In this document: positions 9,035-18,099 of the stretch, piece after piece
Layout of the letters: every line of letters begins with the position of its first letter
Numbering within the stretch: position 1 is the stretch's first letter
Origin: Rubellimicrobium rubrum
GTDB taxonomy: Bacteria > Pseudomonadota > Alphaproteobacteria > Rhodobacterales > Rhodobacteraceae
NCBI RefSeq assembly: GCF_006152115.1
Contig: NZ_VDFU01000003.1
Span: 62,001 to 126,000, forward strand
Reading direction: 5' to 3'
DNA length: 64,000 bases
The notes under the pieces: generated by a model
The model's database searches: none
What the model saw: the letters and a program-made list of their open reading frames with translations, nothing else
What the model was told of the DNA's origin: nothing
Translations under genes and position numbers: made by a program

Positions 9035-10561
9035 CTACTCCTCGGCGGCCAGCGCCAGGGTAATGGGGGCCTGCTTCAGGTCCTCGATGCCTAGCGGCTC
9101 CTTTGGGCGGGCCAGGCGGTTGGCCACCACCCAGCGCAGTTCCCGGGCCGCGCGGGTGATCGCGACATAGGCGAGCCGTTTCCACAAGGGCTGGCCAGCC
9201 TCGATCCGTCCCACGCGGGCGGCCACAAAGATGTCGGGGGCGAAGACCTGCACCACGTCCCATTGGGAGCCTTGCGCCTTGTGGATCGTCACGGCCGCCC
9301 CATGGAGGAAGGTCGCACCCATCTGGGCGGCGAAGGGGATGAAGGGTTCTTCTTCGCCTTCCTTCTCGATCTTGACGATCGACGCCGCCGAGACCTGCGG
9401 CTCCTCGGCGCCGATGACATGGAGGCGCGAGAAGCCGGGCTTCTTGCCGGGGCCGAGATAGATCACCTGCGCGCCCTTGATCAGGCCACGGGCCTCAAGG
9501 TCCAGGCGCTTCTTGCGGTGCTTCAGGGGCAACTCGATCCCGTCGCAGATCAATGGCTCGCCGGGCAGAAGCTCCGTTTCCGGGGCGCCGTAGGCGGCAC
9601 GAAAGGCGTGGATGAGCTTGATCCGCGTGGCGTTGCGCCAGACCAGCACGGGCGAGCGGGCCATGAGGTCGCTGTCCACCCGGCCCGTCACATGCACGCG
9701 CGGGTCGCGGCGGGCGGCCTCCTGCACCATGTCCTCGAAGGTCTCGAAGTCCAGCGCGGGGTCGGCCAGCGCATGGGCAAGATCGAGGATCGGGGAATCG
9801 GCCTCCTGCCTATGGACGCGGGTCAGGCTTTTCACGCGGTCCTTGGGGAGGCGGTCGAACACCATGCCGCCGCCCTGACCCTGCACCGGGGGAAGCTGCG
9901 CTGGATCGCCGAACAGCACCAGCGTCGGGAAGATCTCCTTGAGGTCGTCGAACTGGCGTTCGTCCAACATCGAGGATTCGTCGATGAAGCCCAGGTCCAG
10001 GGGCTCCTCGCGCCGTTTCCAGCCGGTGATGAAGTCCGAGCCGCGCAGTCCCGCCGCTGCCAGCGCCGCGGGGACCGAGCCGTGCTGCCCATAGGCGTCC
10101 TTCGTGCGGTCGAGCTGGATGTCGGTGAGAGTTCCGACCGTGGGCCTGTCGCCCTGACCGGTCAGCCACTCCGCGACCTTCTCGAACTCGGGGTCATAGA
10201 CCGGCGTATAAAGGATGCGGTGGATCGTCGTGGCCGGCACACCCTTGGCGCGCAGCACGCTGGCCGCCTTGTTGGTTGGCGCGAGGATGGCGAGGGTACG
10301 CCGTTCCTTCTTTCGCCGCCCCTCCCAGTCGGGCGAGACGATCTCCACGCCGGCGCTGCGAAGGTTCCGTGTCAGCGTGGCCAGCAGCATCGTCTTCCCG
10401 GACCCCGCCTTGCCGGTGATGGCCAGAACGGTCGGCGCGCGGTCTGGGATCGCGGGGGCGAGTTGTCCGTCCTCCAGGCCAACGCCGGCTTGGGCGAGCG
10501 TGTCGGCAACGGCCGACCAGGCGGCGTGTTGGTCGGGAGACAGGGCGGGGAGGTCGGCCAT
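9035..10561 (-). CDS. RecD-like ATP-dependent DNA helicase (SF1, AAA_30 plus UvrD_C_2)
   Basis: 508-residue superfamily 1 helicase. Walker A is ITGKAGSGKTMLL near residue 52, the DEAD-like Walker B is GFIDESSMLDER near 195, motif III LFGDPAQLPPV, and the C-terminal motifs VTIHKAQGSQWDVVQVF and YVAITRAARELRWV. This is the short RecD2-like architecture without the RecBC-interacting N-terminus; recB and recC are not in the window. Probably a DNA repair or recombination helicase; partner unknown. Start MADLPALSPDQ is well supported. Confidence 0.9.
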   Translation of the reverse strand: MADLPALSPDQHAAWSAVADTLAQAGVGLEDGQLAPAIPDRAPTVLAITGKAGSGKTMLLATLTRNLRSAGVEIVSPDWEGRRKKERRTLAILAPTNKAASVLRAKGVPATTIHRILYTPVYDPEFEKVAEWLTGQGDRPTVGTLTDIQLDRTKDAYGQHGSVPAALAAAGLRGSDFITGWKRREEPLDLGFIDESSMLDERQFDDLKEIFPTLVLFGDPAQLPPVQGQGGGMVFDRLPKDRVKSLTRVHRQEADSPILDLAHALADPALDFETFEDMVQEAARRDPRVHVTGRVDSDLMARSPVLVWRNATRIKLIHAFRAAYGAPETELLPGEPLICDGIELPLKHRKKRLDLEARGLIKGAQVIYLGPGKKPGFSRLHVIGAEEPQVSAASIVKIEKEGEEEPFIPFAAQMGATFLHGAAVTIHKAQGSQWDVVQVFAPDIFVAARVGRIEAGQPLWKRLAYVAITRAARELRWVVANRLARPKEPLGIEDLKQAPITLALAAEE

Positions 10562-10606
10562 GCCCGCCTACCTAGCGGGGGATGGGGGCAGGGGCCAGAG
10601 GCCGCC

Positions 10607-11362
10607 TCAGCCACGCAGCGCCCGGAAGCCCAGGGATGCGCCCCATCCTGCCAGCATTGCCAGGGCGAGGGCCATCAAGCCATAAAGAAGCGGCTGTTCG
10701 TGAGCGAGGGCATACAGCCAGCGCTCCAGGCCGACCTTGCGGACATAGATGCTGGCCTCATAGGTATCGACCACGCGGCCATCGCGCGTCAGGAAGATGC
10801 GCGTGGCGTACTCCCCCTCCGTCAGGTTCGCCGGTAGGCCGACCTCGGTGCGGAACAGCGTCTCCTGCTCGAAGTCCACCTCGCCTTCCAGCATCTGATA
10901 GCGCCCTTCCTCTGTGCGGATGCGGATCAGGGCTTGCAGGAAGTCCTCGCGATTCCCGACGTCGTTGCCGACGGCTCGGATGGCGCGGGGGATGGAGACG
11001 GAATGGCGCAGGTCCTCGGTGTCGCGAAGGATGCGGTCGAGAGGGCCTGTGGTGGCGACCGCATAGAACGTCGGGGCGGCATCCACCTCGACTGCGGCAG
11101 TATTGACCCAGATGCCCAGCCGTCGCCCCGCCTCACGCACGGTGAGGGGCTGGAGGGGGCCCGAAACGGTGATGATGACCTGCAACGGCGCGGGCTGCGG
11201 AGCCGGTGCCGCGCGCTTGACCGCGCCGAAGATCAGGATGTCCGATCCGTCGAAGGTCGCGGTGATCGCAACCTCGTCGCTGGAGAGGCCCAGCACGATC
11301 TCCTCGGCGCGCGCGGGCAGCACGAGAAGGGCCAGCGCGAGGATGGCGGCCCAGACCCTCAT
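10607..11362 (-). CDS. TIGR02186 family membrane-anchored periplasmic protein
   Basis: 251 residues: signal peptide (MRVWAAILALALLVLPARA), a periplasmic beta-rich domain beginning EEIVLGLSSDEVAITATFDGSDI, and a C-terminal transmembrane helix (LLYGLMALALAMLAGWGASL). It matches the TIGR02186 family, which is regularly encoded next to TauE/SafE permeases in alphaproteobacteria, as here, where the ATG overlaps the permease stop by 4 bp. That coupling suggests it is an accessory subunit of the exporter; the substrate is unknown but sulfur oxyanions are typical for the family. Confidence 0.85.
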   Translation of the reverse strand: MRVWAAILALALLVLPARAEEIVLGLSSDEVAITATFDGSDILIFGAVKRAAPAPQPAPLQVIITVSGPLQPLTVREAGRRLGIWVNTAAVEVDAAPTFYAVATTGPLDRILRDTEDLRHSVSIPRAIRAVGNDVGNREDFLQALIRIRTEEGRYQMLEGEVDFEQETLFRTEVGLPANLTEGEYATRIFLTRDGRVVDTYEASIYVRKVGLERWLYALAHEQPLLYGLMALALAMLAGWGASLGFRALRG

Positions 11363-12267
11363 TCCACAGGCTCGACCGAGAACATCTCCTCGGGGCGCAG
11401 CAGCAACGTGGTGGCAAGCTGCCCGCAGACGGCAAGCACAAGAAGGGCCAGCAGGATCCGCAGATGCTCGGGCCGGAGCTTCGTGCCGATTTGCGCGCCG
11501 ATCTGCGCGCCGATGACGCCCCCGACGATCAGGAGCAGCGCAAGGACGACATCGACGGTCTGGTTCGTCGTGGCGTGCAGAAGGGTAGTAAAGGCGGTCA
11601 GGAAGATGATCTGGAAGGTCGATGTCCCGATCACGACCTTGGTGGGCATTCCCAGCAGGTAGATCATTGCCGGCACGAGGATGAAGCCGCCTCCCACCCC
11701 CATGATGGCCGACAGGAGCCCGACGAGGAGCCCGACGAGGATCGGCGGGATGACCGATATGTAAAGGCCCGAGATGCGGAACCGCGTCTTGAAAGGCAGC
11801 GCGTGGACCCAATTGTGCCTGCGCCGCTGTGGCACCACGCCGCTGCGGGTGCGCCACACCGAACGGAGCGATTCCCACAGCATGAGACCGCCCACGGTCC
11901 CGAGGAAAACCACGTAGCAGAGCCGCACCAGCAGATCGACCTGGCCCAGCGCCTTGAGCGTGTTGAACGCCATCACGCCCAGGGCCGAGCCGAGCAGGCC
12001 GCCGATCAGCAGGACGGTTCCCATCCACATGTCCACCGTGCGCCGGCGAAGATGCGCGAGGAGTGCCGAGAACGACGACGCGACGATCTGATTGGCGGAG
12101 GTCGCCACCGCCACGGCCGGAGGAATGCCCACAAGGAACAGGAGTGGCGTGATCAGGAAGCCGCCGCCAACCCCGAACATGCCCGACAGCAGGCCCACGA
12201 GCCCACCAAGGCCCAGCAGGAGGAAGGCGTTGACCGAAACTTCGGCGATGGGAAGATAAAGCTGCAT
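11359..12267 (-). CDS. TauE/SafE family sulfite/organosulfonate exporter-like permease
   Basis: 302-residue inner-membrane protein with about eight hydrophobic segments and the duplicated TauE/SafE signature: GLLSGMFGVGGGFLITPLL in the first half and GLLSAIMGVGGGFILVPAM in the second. The family moves sulfite, sulfoacetate or related anions. The start MQLYLPIAEVSV is preferred; 35 upstream codons are open but lack hydrophobic or family character. It is translationally coupled to the TIGR02186 gene. Substrate not determinable from sequence. Confidence 0.9.
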   Translation of the reverse strand: MQLYLPIAEVSVNAFLLLGLGGLVGLLSGMFGVGGGFLITPLLFLVGIPPAVAVATSANQIVASSFSALLAHLRRRTVDMWMGTVLLIGGLLGSALGVMAFNTLKALGQVDLLVRLCYVVFLGTVGGLMLWESLRSVWRTRSGVVPQRRRHNWVHALPFKTRFRISGLYISVIPPILVGLLVGLLSAIMGVGGGFILVPAMIYLLGMPTKVVIGTSTFQIIFLTAFTTLLHATTNQTVDVVLALLLIVGGVIGAQIGAQIGTKLRPEHLRILLALLVLAVCGQLATTLLLRPEEMFSVEPVE

Positions 12268-12384
12268 GGGCGTTCCTGCGACCGCCGCTCCACTGAACAC
12301 AGCGTGGTTAAGATTGCCAACGCCACCGGGCGCGTCGTGGAAGAAAACTGTTCCAGCCGACGCTTTTTGCATGTGCCGTTGCCA

Positions 12385-13188
12385 CTAAGCCATGTCGCGC
12401 AGCGCCCTCCGCAGCACCTTTTCCAACTTGGCAGCGCCCAAGGGGGCCATGGCCTTGGTATGCTCGTGGCTGATGGCCTCGGACGACATTCCAGCGGCCA
12501 TGTTCGTCAACACCGACACGGCGGCCACGCGCAGGCCCAGGAAGCGGGCAAGGATTACCTCGGGGACAGTCGACATCCCCACCGCGTCTGCGCCCAGCAT
12601 CCTGATGGCCCGGATCTCGGCAGGGGTCTCGAAGGACGGGCCGGAGTACCAAGCGTAGACGCCCTCGTGCAGGTGGACCCCTTCGGCTGCCGCAGCATCG
12701 CGAAGCTGCGTTCGCAGGGCGGCGTCATGCGCGTCCGTCATGGGGACGAAGCGGGTGTCCGTCGCCTCTCCGATCAGGGGATTCAGGCCCGAGAAGTTGA
12801 TGTGGTCCGACAGCAGCATGACCGACCCCGTGGGCATGTCCGGCCGGAGGGAACCGGCTGCGTTGGTCAGGACCAGCGCTTCGGCCCCGAGGTGCTTCAG
12901 AACCTCCAGCGGTAGGCGCATGGCAGCCGGGTTGCCGGATTCGTAGTAATGGGCCCGGCCCCCGAAGGCTGCGACACGCACGCCTTCCAAGGTTCCTATC
13001 ACCAGATGGGGGTTGTGTCCCGACACGCCGGCATGGGGAAATCCGTCCAGATCGGAATAAGGGATCGAGGTCCCTTCGACCTGCCCAGCGATGTGGCCTA
13101 ACCCCGATCCCAGGACCAGGCCGAGGCGGACGGGTTCGCGACCCGCGCGGGCCTGGATGATCGCGGCGAGATCAGCGCTCTTTGACAT
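12385..13188 (-). CDS. Purine nucleoside phosphorylase
   Basis: 267-residue trimeric-type (PNP/MTAP family) enzyme cleaving purine nucleosides with phosphate to base and ribose-1-phosphate in the cytosol. Phosphate and base-site motifs visible are LVLGSGLG near residue 25, GRAHYYESG, LTNAAGSLRPDMPTG, the YSGPSFETPAEIR loop and GMSTVPEVI. It overlaps the upstream permease gene by 17 bp and is the last gene of the nucleoside ABC transporter operon, so imported purine nucleosides are likely phosphorolysed by this enzyme. Gene names punA, deoD and xapA are used variably for such proteins. Confidence 0.93.
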   Translation of the reverse strand: MSKSADLAAIIQARAGREPVRLGLVLGSGLGHIAGQVEGTSIPYSDLDGFPHAGVSGHNPHLVIGTLEGVRVAAFGGRAHYYESGNPAAMRLPLEVLKHLGAEALVLTNAAGSLRPDMPTGSVMLLSDHINFSGLNPLIGEATDTRFVPMTDAHDAALRTQLRDAAAAEGVHLHEGVYAWYSGPSFETPAEIRAIRMLGADAVGMSTVPEVILARFLGLRVAAVSVLTNMAAGMSSEAISHEHTKAMAPLGAAKLEKVLRRALRDMA

Positions 13189-14167
13189 AGGGTTCTCCTC
13201 CCGCGCGGGGCGGGATCGCTCGGCCGACGAATCCGGCAAGGATGATGACCGTGAGGATGTAGGGCAGGGCACTGAGCAGGGCCGAGGGGACGCGGAGGTT
13301 GAAGAGCGTCACGAACAAGTCTGGCCGCGCCTCGAGCGCCTGGAAAAAGCCGAACAGCAGGCAGGCCCCCAGCGCCGGATAAGGGCGCCACTTGGCGAAG
13401 ATCAGCGCGGCCAAGGCGATGTAGCCCCGTCCCGCCGTCATGTCGCGCGTGAAGCCCGCTGCCGGTTCGGCCACTGCCAGTTGCGCCCCGGCCAAGGCGC
13501 AAAGGACGCCCGCGATCCCCACGGCCGCGAAGCGGAGGCGCGTGACCGAGATGCCGGCGGTGTCCACCGCGGCCGGATTCTCGCCCACCGCGCGCAGGCG
13601 CAGGCCGAAGCGGGTCCGGTAAAGCACCCACCAGGTCAGCGGCACCACGAGCGCGGCGAGGTAGACCAGGATCGAATGCCCAGAGATCACATCCGAATAG
13701 AACCGCTGCAGCAGTGGCAGATCCCGCTGCTCGGCAATCGTGAAGGTCCGCAGGTCCAGCGCGCCCGGCAACACGATCCCGGAAAAGCGCTCCCCGTCCC
13801 CGAGTTGGGGCGTGCGCCCCCCTTCGGCGAACCAGTCCTGGGCCACCACGACCGTGAGCCCGGCTGCCAGGAAGTTGATGGCCACGCCCGAGATGAGCTG
13901 GTTGCCGCGAAAGGTGATCGAAGCGAGCCCATGGATGGCCGACAGCACGAGCGAGCCCGCCACACCCATCAGCAGCCCGAGCCAGACCGACCCGGTTACC
14001 GATGCGAAGGCCGCCGAGAGAAAGGCCGCGACCAGCATCTTTCCTTCGAGCCCGATGTCGAAGATGCCCGCGCGTTCCGAGAAGAGCCCCGCAAGGCAGG
14101 CGAGCAGCAAGGGCGTCGCCGTGCGGATCGTGGAGTCGAGGAGCAGGATGACGGTCGTCCAGTCCAT
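13172..14167 (-). CDS. Nucleoside ABC transporter permease (BPD_transp_2), second permease
   Basis: 331-residue permease of the branched-chain/nucleoside type. The family loop GLFSERAGIFDIGLEGKML lies near residues 27-45, followed by eight or nine hydrophobic segments. It pairs with the permease at 14175-15338 to form the membrane channel of the BMP-type importer. The start at 14167 lies 7 bp after the previous stop, and its 3' end runs 17 bp into the phosphorylase gene. YufQ/NupQ-like by position. Confidence 0.92.
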   Translation of the reverse strand: MDWTTVILLLDSTIRTATPLLLACLAGLFSERAGIFDIGLEGKMLVAAFLSAAFASVTGSVWLGLLMGVAGSLVLSAIHGLASITFRGNQLISGVAINFLAAGLTVVVAQDWFAEGGRTPQLGDGERFSGIVLPGALDLRTFTIAEQRDLPLLQRFYSDVISGHSILVYLAALVVPLTWWVLYRTRFGLRLRAVGENPAAVDTAGISVTRLRFAAVGIAGVLCALAGAQLAVAEPAAGFTRDMTAGRGYIALAALIFAKWRPYPALGACLLFGFFQALEARPDLFVTLFNLRVPSALLSALPYILTVIILAGFVGRAIPPRAGGEPYVKER

Positions 14168-14174
14168 TGCGCCC

Positions 14175-15338
14175 TTACTCCGCGGCCGGGGTGCTGGGAG
14201 GGGCCATGCGCCCCGGCGGATGCAGCGTGGGCCCCGGAGGCGCCAGCGGCGTGCTTCTTGTCCGGCGGGCAAAGAGCCGCTCCAGAGGCATGCGCACCAT
14301 GTTGTCGAGAGCGCCGGTGAACATGATCACGAGGGCCTGGATCACCACGACCATCTCGCGCGGGATGCTGGTCCAAAGCGACAGCTCTGCCCCGCCCTGA
14401 TACAGGAAGCCGAACAGGATCGCCGCCAGGAACACGCCGAGCGGGTGGCTGCGGCCCATCAGCGCCACCGCGATTCCGATGAAGCCCGCCCCCTCCACCG
14501 CGTTCAGGATCAGGCGCTCGGCCTCGCCCATGGTGTTGTTGATGGCCATGAGCCCGGCGAGCCCGCCCGAGATCAGCATGGTCACCATGATGATCTTGGT
14601 GGCCCCGATCCCGGCGTAGCGGGCCGCCCCTTCCGAGAAGCCGAAGGCCCGGATCTCGTAGCCCAGCCGAGTCTTCCAGATCAGCAGCCAAACGAGCACG
14701 CAAAGAAGGACCGCGACGAAGAACGTGACATTCGCCGGCGTCCCGCGGAACAGCGGCGTGTCGGCGGTCGAGAACATGTCCTGGAACGACGGGAGATGCG
14801 TGCTGGGCGGGAACGGGGCCGTTGCCGTTTCCATGGTCCCGCTGGGCTTGAGGGGCCCCACAAGAAGGTAGTTCAGCAGCGCCGCCGCGATGAAGTTGAA
14901 CATGATCGTCGTGATGACGATGTGGCTGCCCCGCTTGGCCTGCAAGAAGGCCGGAATCGCCGCCCAGGCCGCCCCGAACAAAGCAGCCGCCGCAGTGGCG
15001 CCCAGAAGCGCCAGGGTCCAGTGCGGCCAAGGCAGATACAGGGCCACCAGCGCCACGCCGAGGCCTCCGATCGCGGCCTGCCCCTCGGCCCCGATGTTGA
15101 ACAGGCGCGCGTGGTTCGCGAGCGCGACCGCCAACCCCGTGAAGATGAAGTTCGTGGCGTAGTAGAGCGTGTAGCCCCAGGCGTAGGTGGAGCCTAACGC
15201 CCCCGTCACCATGATCTTGAGCGCATTCCAGGGGTTCTCCCCGATGGCGAGGATCACGAGAGCCGAGATCGCGGCGGCCAGGATCAGCGAGATCAGAGGG
15301 ACGAGGAGGATGTCGGCCCAACGCGGCATCTTGTCCAT
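14175..15338 (-). CDS. Nucleoside ABC transporter permease, first permease
   Basis: 387-residue permease (YufP/NupP-like) with the conserved FTGLAVALANHARLFNIGAEGQ loop split by a transmembrane region around residues 70-92. It is longer than its partner, as is usual for this pair. A proline-rich tail (TPLAPPGPTLHPPGRMAPP) ends the protein. The ATG at 15338 shares one base with the ATPase stop (TGATG), indicating translational coupling. Confidence 0.92.
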   Translation of the reverse strand: MDKMPRWADILLVPLISLILAAAISALVILAIGENPWNALKIMVTGALGSTYAWGYTLYYATNFIFTGLAVALANHARLFNIGAEGQAAIGGLGVALVALYLPWPHWTLALLGATAAAALFGAAWAAIPAFLQAKRGSHIVITTIMFNFIAAALLNYLLVGPLKPSGTMETATAPFPPSTHLPSFQDMFSTADTPLFRGTPANVTFFVAVLLCVLVWLLIWKTRLGYEIRAFGFSEGAARYAGIGATKIIMVTMLISGGLAGLMAINNTMGEAERLILNAVEGAGFIGIAVALMGRSHPLGVFLAAILFGFLYQGGAELSLWTSIPREMVVVIQALVIMFTGALDNMVRMPLERLFARRTRSTPLAPPGPTLHPPGRMAPPSTPAAE

Positions 15339-16900
15339 CAGGCGGCCTCTCCGGTCACGCCGGCCATGAGTAGGCCAAGCTCGTTGGCGTTGCTCTGGCT
15401 CGCCACGCGTTCGCCCATGATGCGGCCGTCGAACATGACCGCGATGCGGTCCGACAACGACAGGATCTCGTCCAACTCGACGCTCACCAGCAGGATCGCC
15501 TTGCCTTGGTCTCGCAAGGCCACGATCTGCTTGTGGATGAACTCGATAGCCCCGATGTCCACGCCCCGCGTGGGCTGGCCGATGAGCAGGAGATCGGGTC
15601 TGGCCTCGATCTCACGGGCCACAACGATCTTCTGCTGGTTGCCGCCCGAAAAGTTCTTGGCCGCCAGAAGGGGGTTCGGCGGACGGACGTCGAAGCGCCC
15701 CATCTTGGCAACTGTGTCGGCCCTCATGGCGGCCTGATCCATGAGCAAGCCTTTCGAATAGGTGTCGCGGTGGTGATAACCCAGGGCGATGTTTTCCCAG
15801 GCCGCGAAGTCGAGGATCAGGCCCGCCTGTTGACGGTCCTCGGGCACATGGCCGATCCCTACCTCGCGCCTGGCGCGGGCGTCCTGCCGCCCGGACAGGT
15901 CCAGCGGCTGGCCGTTCATGCGAACCGCTCCCGTGGCCCGCATCGTTCCCCCCAGCACTTCGAGAAGTTCGGACTGGCCGTTCCCGGCCACCCCGGCCAG
16001 ACCCAGGATCTCGCCTTGGCGGAGACTGAACGACACGCCCTTGAGCCGTTCGACCCCCTTGGCATCGACGACCCGCAGGTTCTCCACCTCAAGCACGTGA
16101 CGGCCGGGTTTGGCTGGCTTCTTGTCCACCCGGAGGAGGACCTTGCGTCCGACCATCAGCTCGGCCAGCTGCGGAGGGCTGGTGTCGCGGGTCGCGACCG
16201 TGGCGGTCATCTCGCCCCGCCGCATGACCGACACGGTGTCAGTGATCTCCATGATCTCGCGCAGCTTGTGGGTGATCAGGATGATCGTCTTCCCCTGCTC
16301 CCGCAGGTTGTGAAGAATGCGGAACAGGTGGTCGGCCTCGGGCGGGGTTAGCACACCCGTCGGTTCGTCCAGGATGAGGATGTCCGCCTTGCGATACAGC
16401 GCCTTGAGGATCTCGACCCGCTGCTGGAACCCGACGCCGATCTCCTCGATCACCGCATCGGGGTTCACGTCGAGCTCGTACTCATCGGCCAGTTGGCGCA
16501 GCTCGCGGCGGGCGCGGGCAAGAGAGGGTCGGAGCAGCCCCGAGTCCTCGGCCCCGAGGATGATGTTCTCGAGCACGGTGAAGTTCTCGACCAGCTTGAA
16601 GTGCTGGAAGACCATGCCGATTCCGGCACGGATGGCGGCCTGGGAATCGGTGATGGTTGCCCGCTGGCCGTTGATGAAGATCTCGCCCGCGTCAGCGTGG
16701 TAGAAGCCATAAAGGATTGACATCAGGGTCGATTTCCCGGCCCCGTTTTCGCCGATGATGCCGTGGATCGTGCCCGGCATCACGCGAATGGAGATGTCCT
16801 TGTTCGCCTGAACCGGCCCGAACGCCTTGGATATCCCTCGCAGCTCGATGGCCGGGATGGTCTCTGGGGACTGATGCTGGGCCTGGGACGCGACGGCCAT
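15338..16900 (-). CDS. Nucleoside ABC transporter ATP-binding protein (two ABC domains)
   Basis: 520 residues with two ABC cassettes in tandem. The first has Walker A GENGAGKST, a degenerate signature VGFQQRVEIL and Walker B ILILDEPTGVLTP. The second has a degenerate Walker A (GVAGNGQSELL) but an intact signature FSGGNQQKIVVAREIE. This asymmetry is normal for RbsA/YufO-type ATPases. It energises import by the two permeases that follow. The start MAVASQAQHQS is preceded by a G-rich site and by a large stem-loop separating it from the binding-protein gene. Confidence 0.94.
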   Translation of the reverse strand: MAVASQAQHQSPETIPAIELRGISKAFGPVQANKDISIRVMPGTIHGIIGENGAGKSTLMSILYGFYHADAGEIFINGQRATITDSQAAIRAGIGMVFQHFKLVENFTVLENIILGAEDSGLLRPSLARARRELRQLADEYELDVNPDAVIEEIGVGFQQRVEILKALYRKADILILDEPTGVLTPPEADHLFRILHNLREQGKTIILITHKLREIMEITDTVSVMRRGEMTATVATRDTSPPQLAELMVGRKVLLRVDKKPAKPGRHVLEVENLRVVDAKGVERLKGVSFSLRQGEILGLAGVAGNGQSELLEVLGGTMRATGAVRMNGQPLDLSGRQDARARREVGIGHVPEDRQQAGLILDFAAWENIALGYHHRDTYSKGLLMDQAAMRADTVAKMGRFDVRPPNPLLAAKNFSGGNQQKIVVAREIEARPDLLLIGQPTRGVDIGAIEFIHKQIVALRDQGKAILLVSVELDEILSLSDRIAVMFDGRIMGERVASQSNANELGLLMAGVTGEAA

Positions 16901-16924
16901 GAGGCCCCCCCTGTCTTACTGAGA

Positions 16925-16956
16925 GGGGGCCGCGACCGGCCTTCGGCGCGGCCCCC
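16925..16956 (-). promoter_or_regulatory. Intercistronic stem-loop after the BMP binding-protein gene
   Basis: GGGGGCCGCG (16925-16934) and CGCGGCCCCC (16947-16956) pair perfectly, and the intervening CCG-gcctt-CGG adds three more pairs. It lies in the 91-bp gap between the binding protein and the ATPase on the minus strand. Such stems commonly stabilise the 3' end of the abundant binding-protein message and reduce read-through into the membrane genes; no U-tract follows. Confidence 0.65.
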
Positions 16957-16991
16957 CTGGTCAGGTCATGCACTATGCGCCGGAGCGCGGA

Positions 16992-17987
16992 TCAGAACGT
17001 CAGAGCCGGGCAGGACTCGTCGGCGGTGTAGTCGTGGACCTGCAGGGCACCCGAGGCGATCTGGGCCGCCGCCTCGTCCACGGCCGTCTTCATCTCGGGC
17101 GTGATGAGGTCCTGGTTGAACTCGTCGAGGGCGAAGCCCACGCCTTCGTTGGCGACGCCCATGACCTGCACGCCGGTCTCCACCGCCTCGCCGGCGGTCA
17201 TGGCGTCATAAACGGCGTTGTCCACCCGCTTGATCATGGAGGTCAGGACCTCGCCAGGGTGGAGGTAGTTCTGGTTCGAATCCACACCGATCGACTTGAT
17301 ATCCTGGTCCGCAGCGGTCTGGAGCACGCCCACTCCGGTCGCCCCGGCGGCGGCATAGACGACGTCCGCGCCCTGGCCGATCTGGGCGAGCGCCAGTTCG
17401 GCCCCCCGGGCCGGGTCGTTCCAGGCAGCGGGCGTGGTGCCGGTAAAGTTCGCGATCACGGTGGCATCGGCATTGGCGGCCTTGACACCCTGGGCGTAGC
17501 CACAGCCGAACTTGCGGATGAGGGGGATGTCCATCCCGCCCACGAAGCCCACGGTGCCGGACTCCGAGGCCAAGCCGGCCAGGAGACCCACGAGGTAGGA
17601 GCCTTCATGTTCGTTGAAGACGACGGAGCGGACGTTGGGCTGCTCCACGACGGCATCGACGATGACGAATTTGGTGTCGGGGTAATCGGGCGCGATTTCG
17701 CCCAAGGGGGTGGCGCTCATGAAGCCCACCATGATGATCGGGTTGTAACCCTGCTCGGCAAAGCGGCGGATCGCCTGTTCGCGCTGCGGCTCTGCGGTCA
17801 GCTCGAACTCGGCATAGGTGCCGCCGGTTTCCTCGGCCCAGCGCTGTGCGCCGGTGAAGGCGCTTTCGTTGAACGACTTGTCGAACTTGCCGCCCAGGTC
17901 GAAGATCACCGCCGGATCGGCGATCGCTGCCCCCGCGCCCAGCGCCAGGAGGGCGGTCGCGCCGAGGAAAGTCGAAAGGTTCGTCAT
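16992..17987 (-). CDS. BMP-family nucleoside-binding protein of an ABC importer
   Basis: 331-residue periplasmic binding protein of the basic membrane protein (Med/BmpA) family. Signal peptide MTNLSTFLGATALLALGAGAAIA; family features are VIFDLGGKFDKSFNESAF at residues 27-44, GFVGGMDIPLIRKFGCGY near 158 and ADVVYAAAGATGVGV near 215. BMP proteins coupled to a YufO/P/Q-type transporter bind purine nucleosides, and the purine nucleoside phosphorylase at the operon end supports that ligand here. First gene of the operon; candidate promoter at 18038-18066. Confidence 0.94.
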   Translation of the reverse strand: MTNLSTFLGATALLALGAGAAIADPAVIFDLGGKFDKSFNESAFTGAQRWAEETGGTYAEFELTAEPQREQAIRRFAEQGYNPIIMVGFMSATPLGEIAPDYPDTKFVIVDAVVEQPNVRSVVFNEHEGSYLVGLLAGLASESGTVGFVGGMDIPLIRKFGCGYAQGVKAANADATVIANFTGTTPAAWNDPARGAELALAQIGQGADVVYAAAGATGVGVLQTAADQDIKSIGVDSNQNYLHPGEVLTSMIKRVDNAVYDAMTAGEAVETGVQVMGVANEGVGFALDEFNQDLITPEMKTAVDEAAAQIASGALQVHDYTADESCPALTF

Positions 17988-18037
17988 GCGTCTCCCAGTC
18001 CTTTGTTGGGGGCCTGTCCGGCCCCGATGCTTGCGCG

Positions 18038-18066
18038 ATCAAGCAATGCGCTGACGGGAGGGTCAA
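18038..18066 (-). promoter_or_regulatory. Candidate sigma-70 promoter of the nucleoside transporter operon
   Basis: On the minus strand, TTGACC (18066-18061), a 17-bp spacer and CTTGAT (18043-18038) precede the bmp start by about 50 bp. The -35 matches the consensus at five of six positions; the -10 is weak. Confidence 0.35.
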
Positions 18067-18099
18067 CTGGTATTTCCGTGCGTTTCCCGCGACGGAGCG

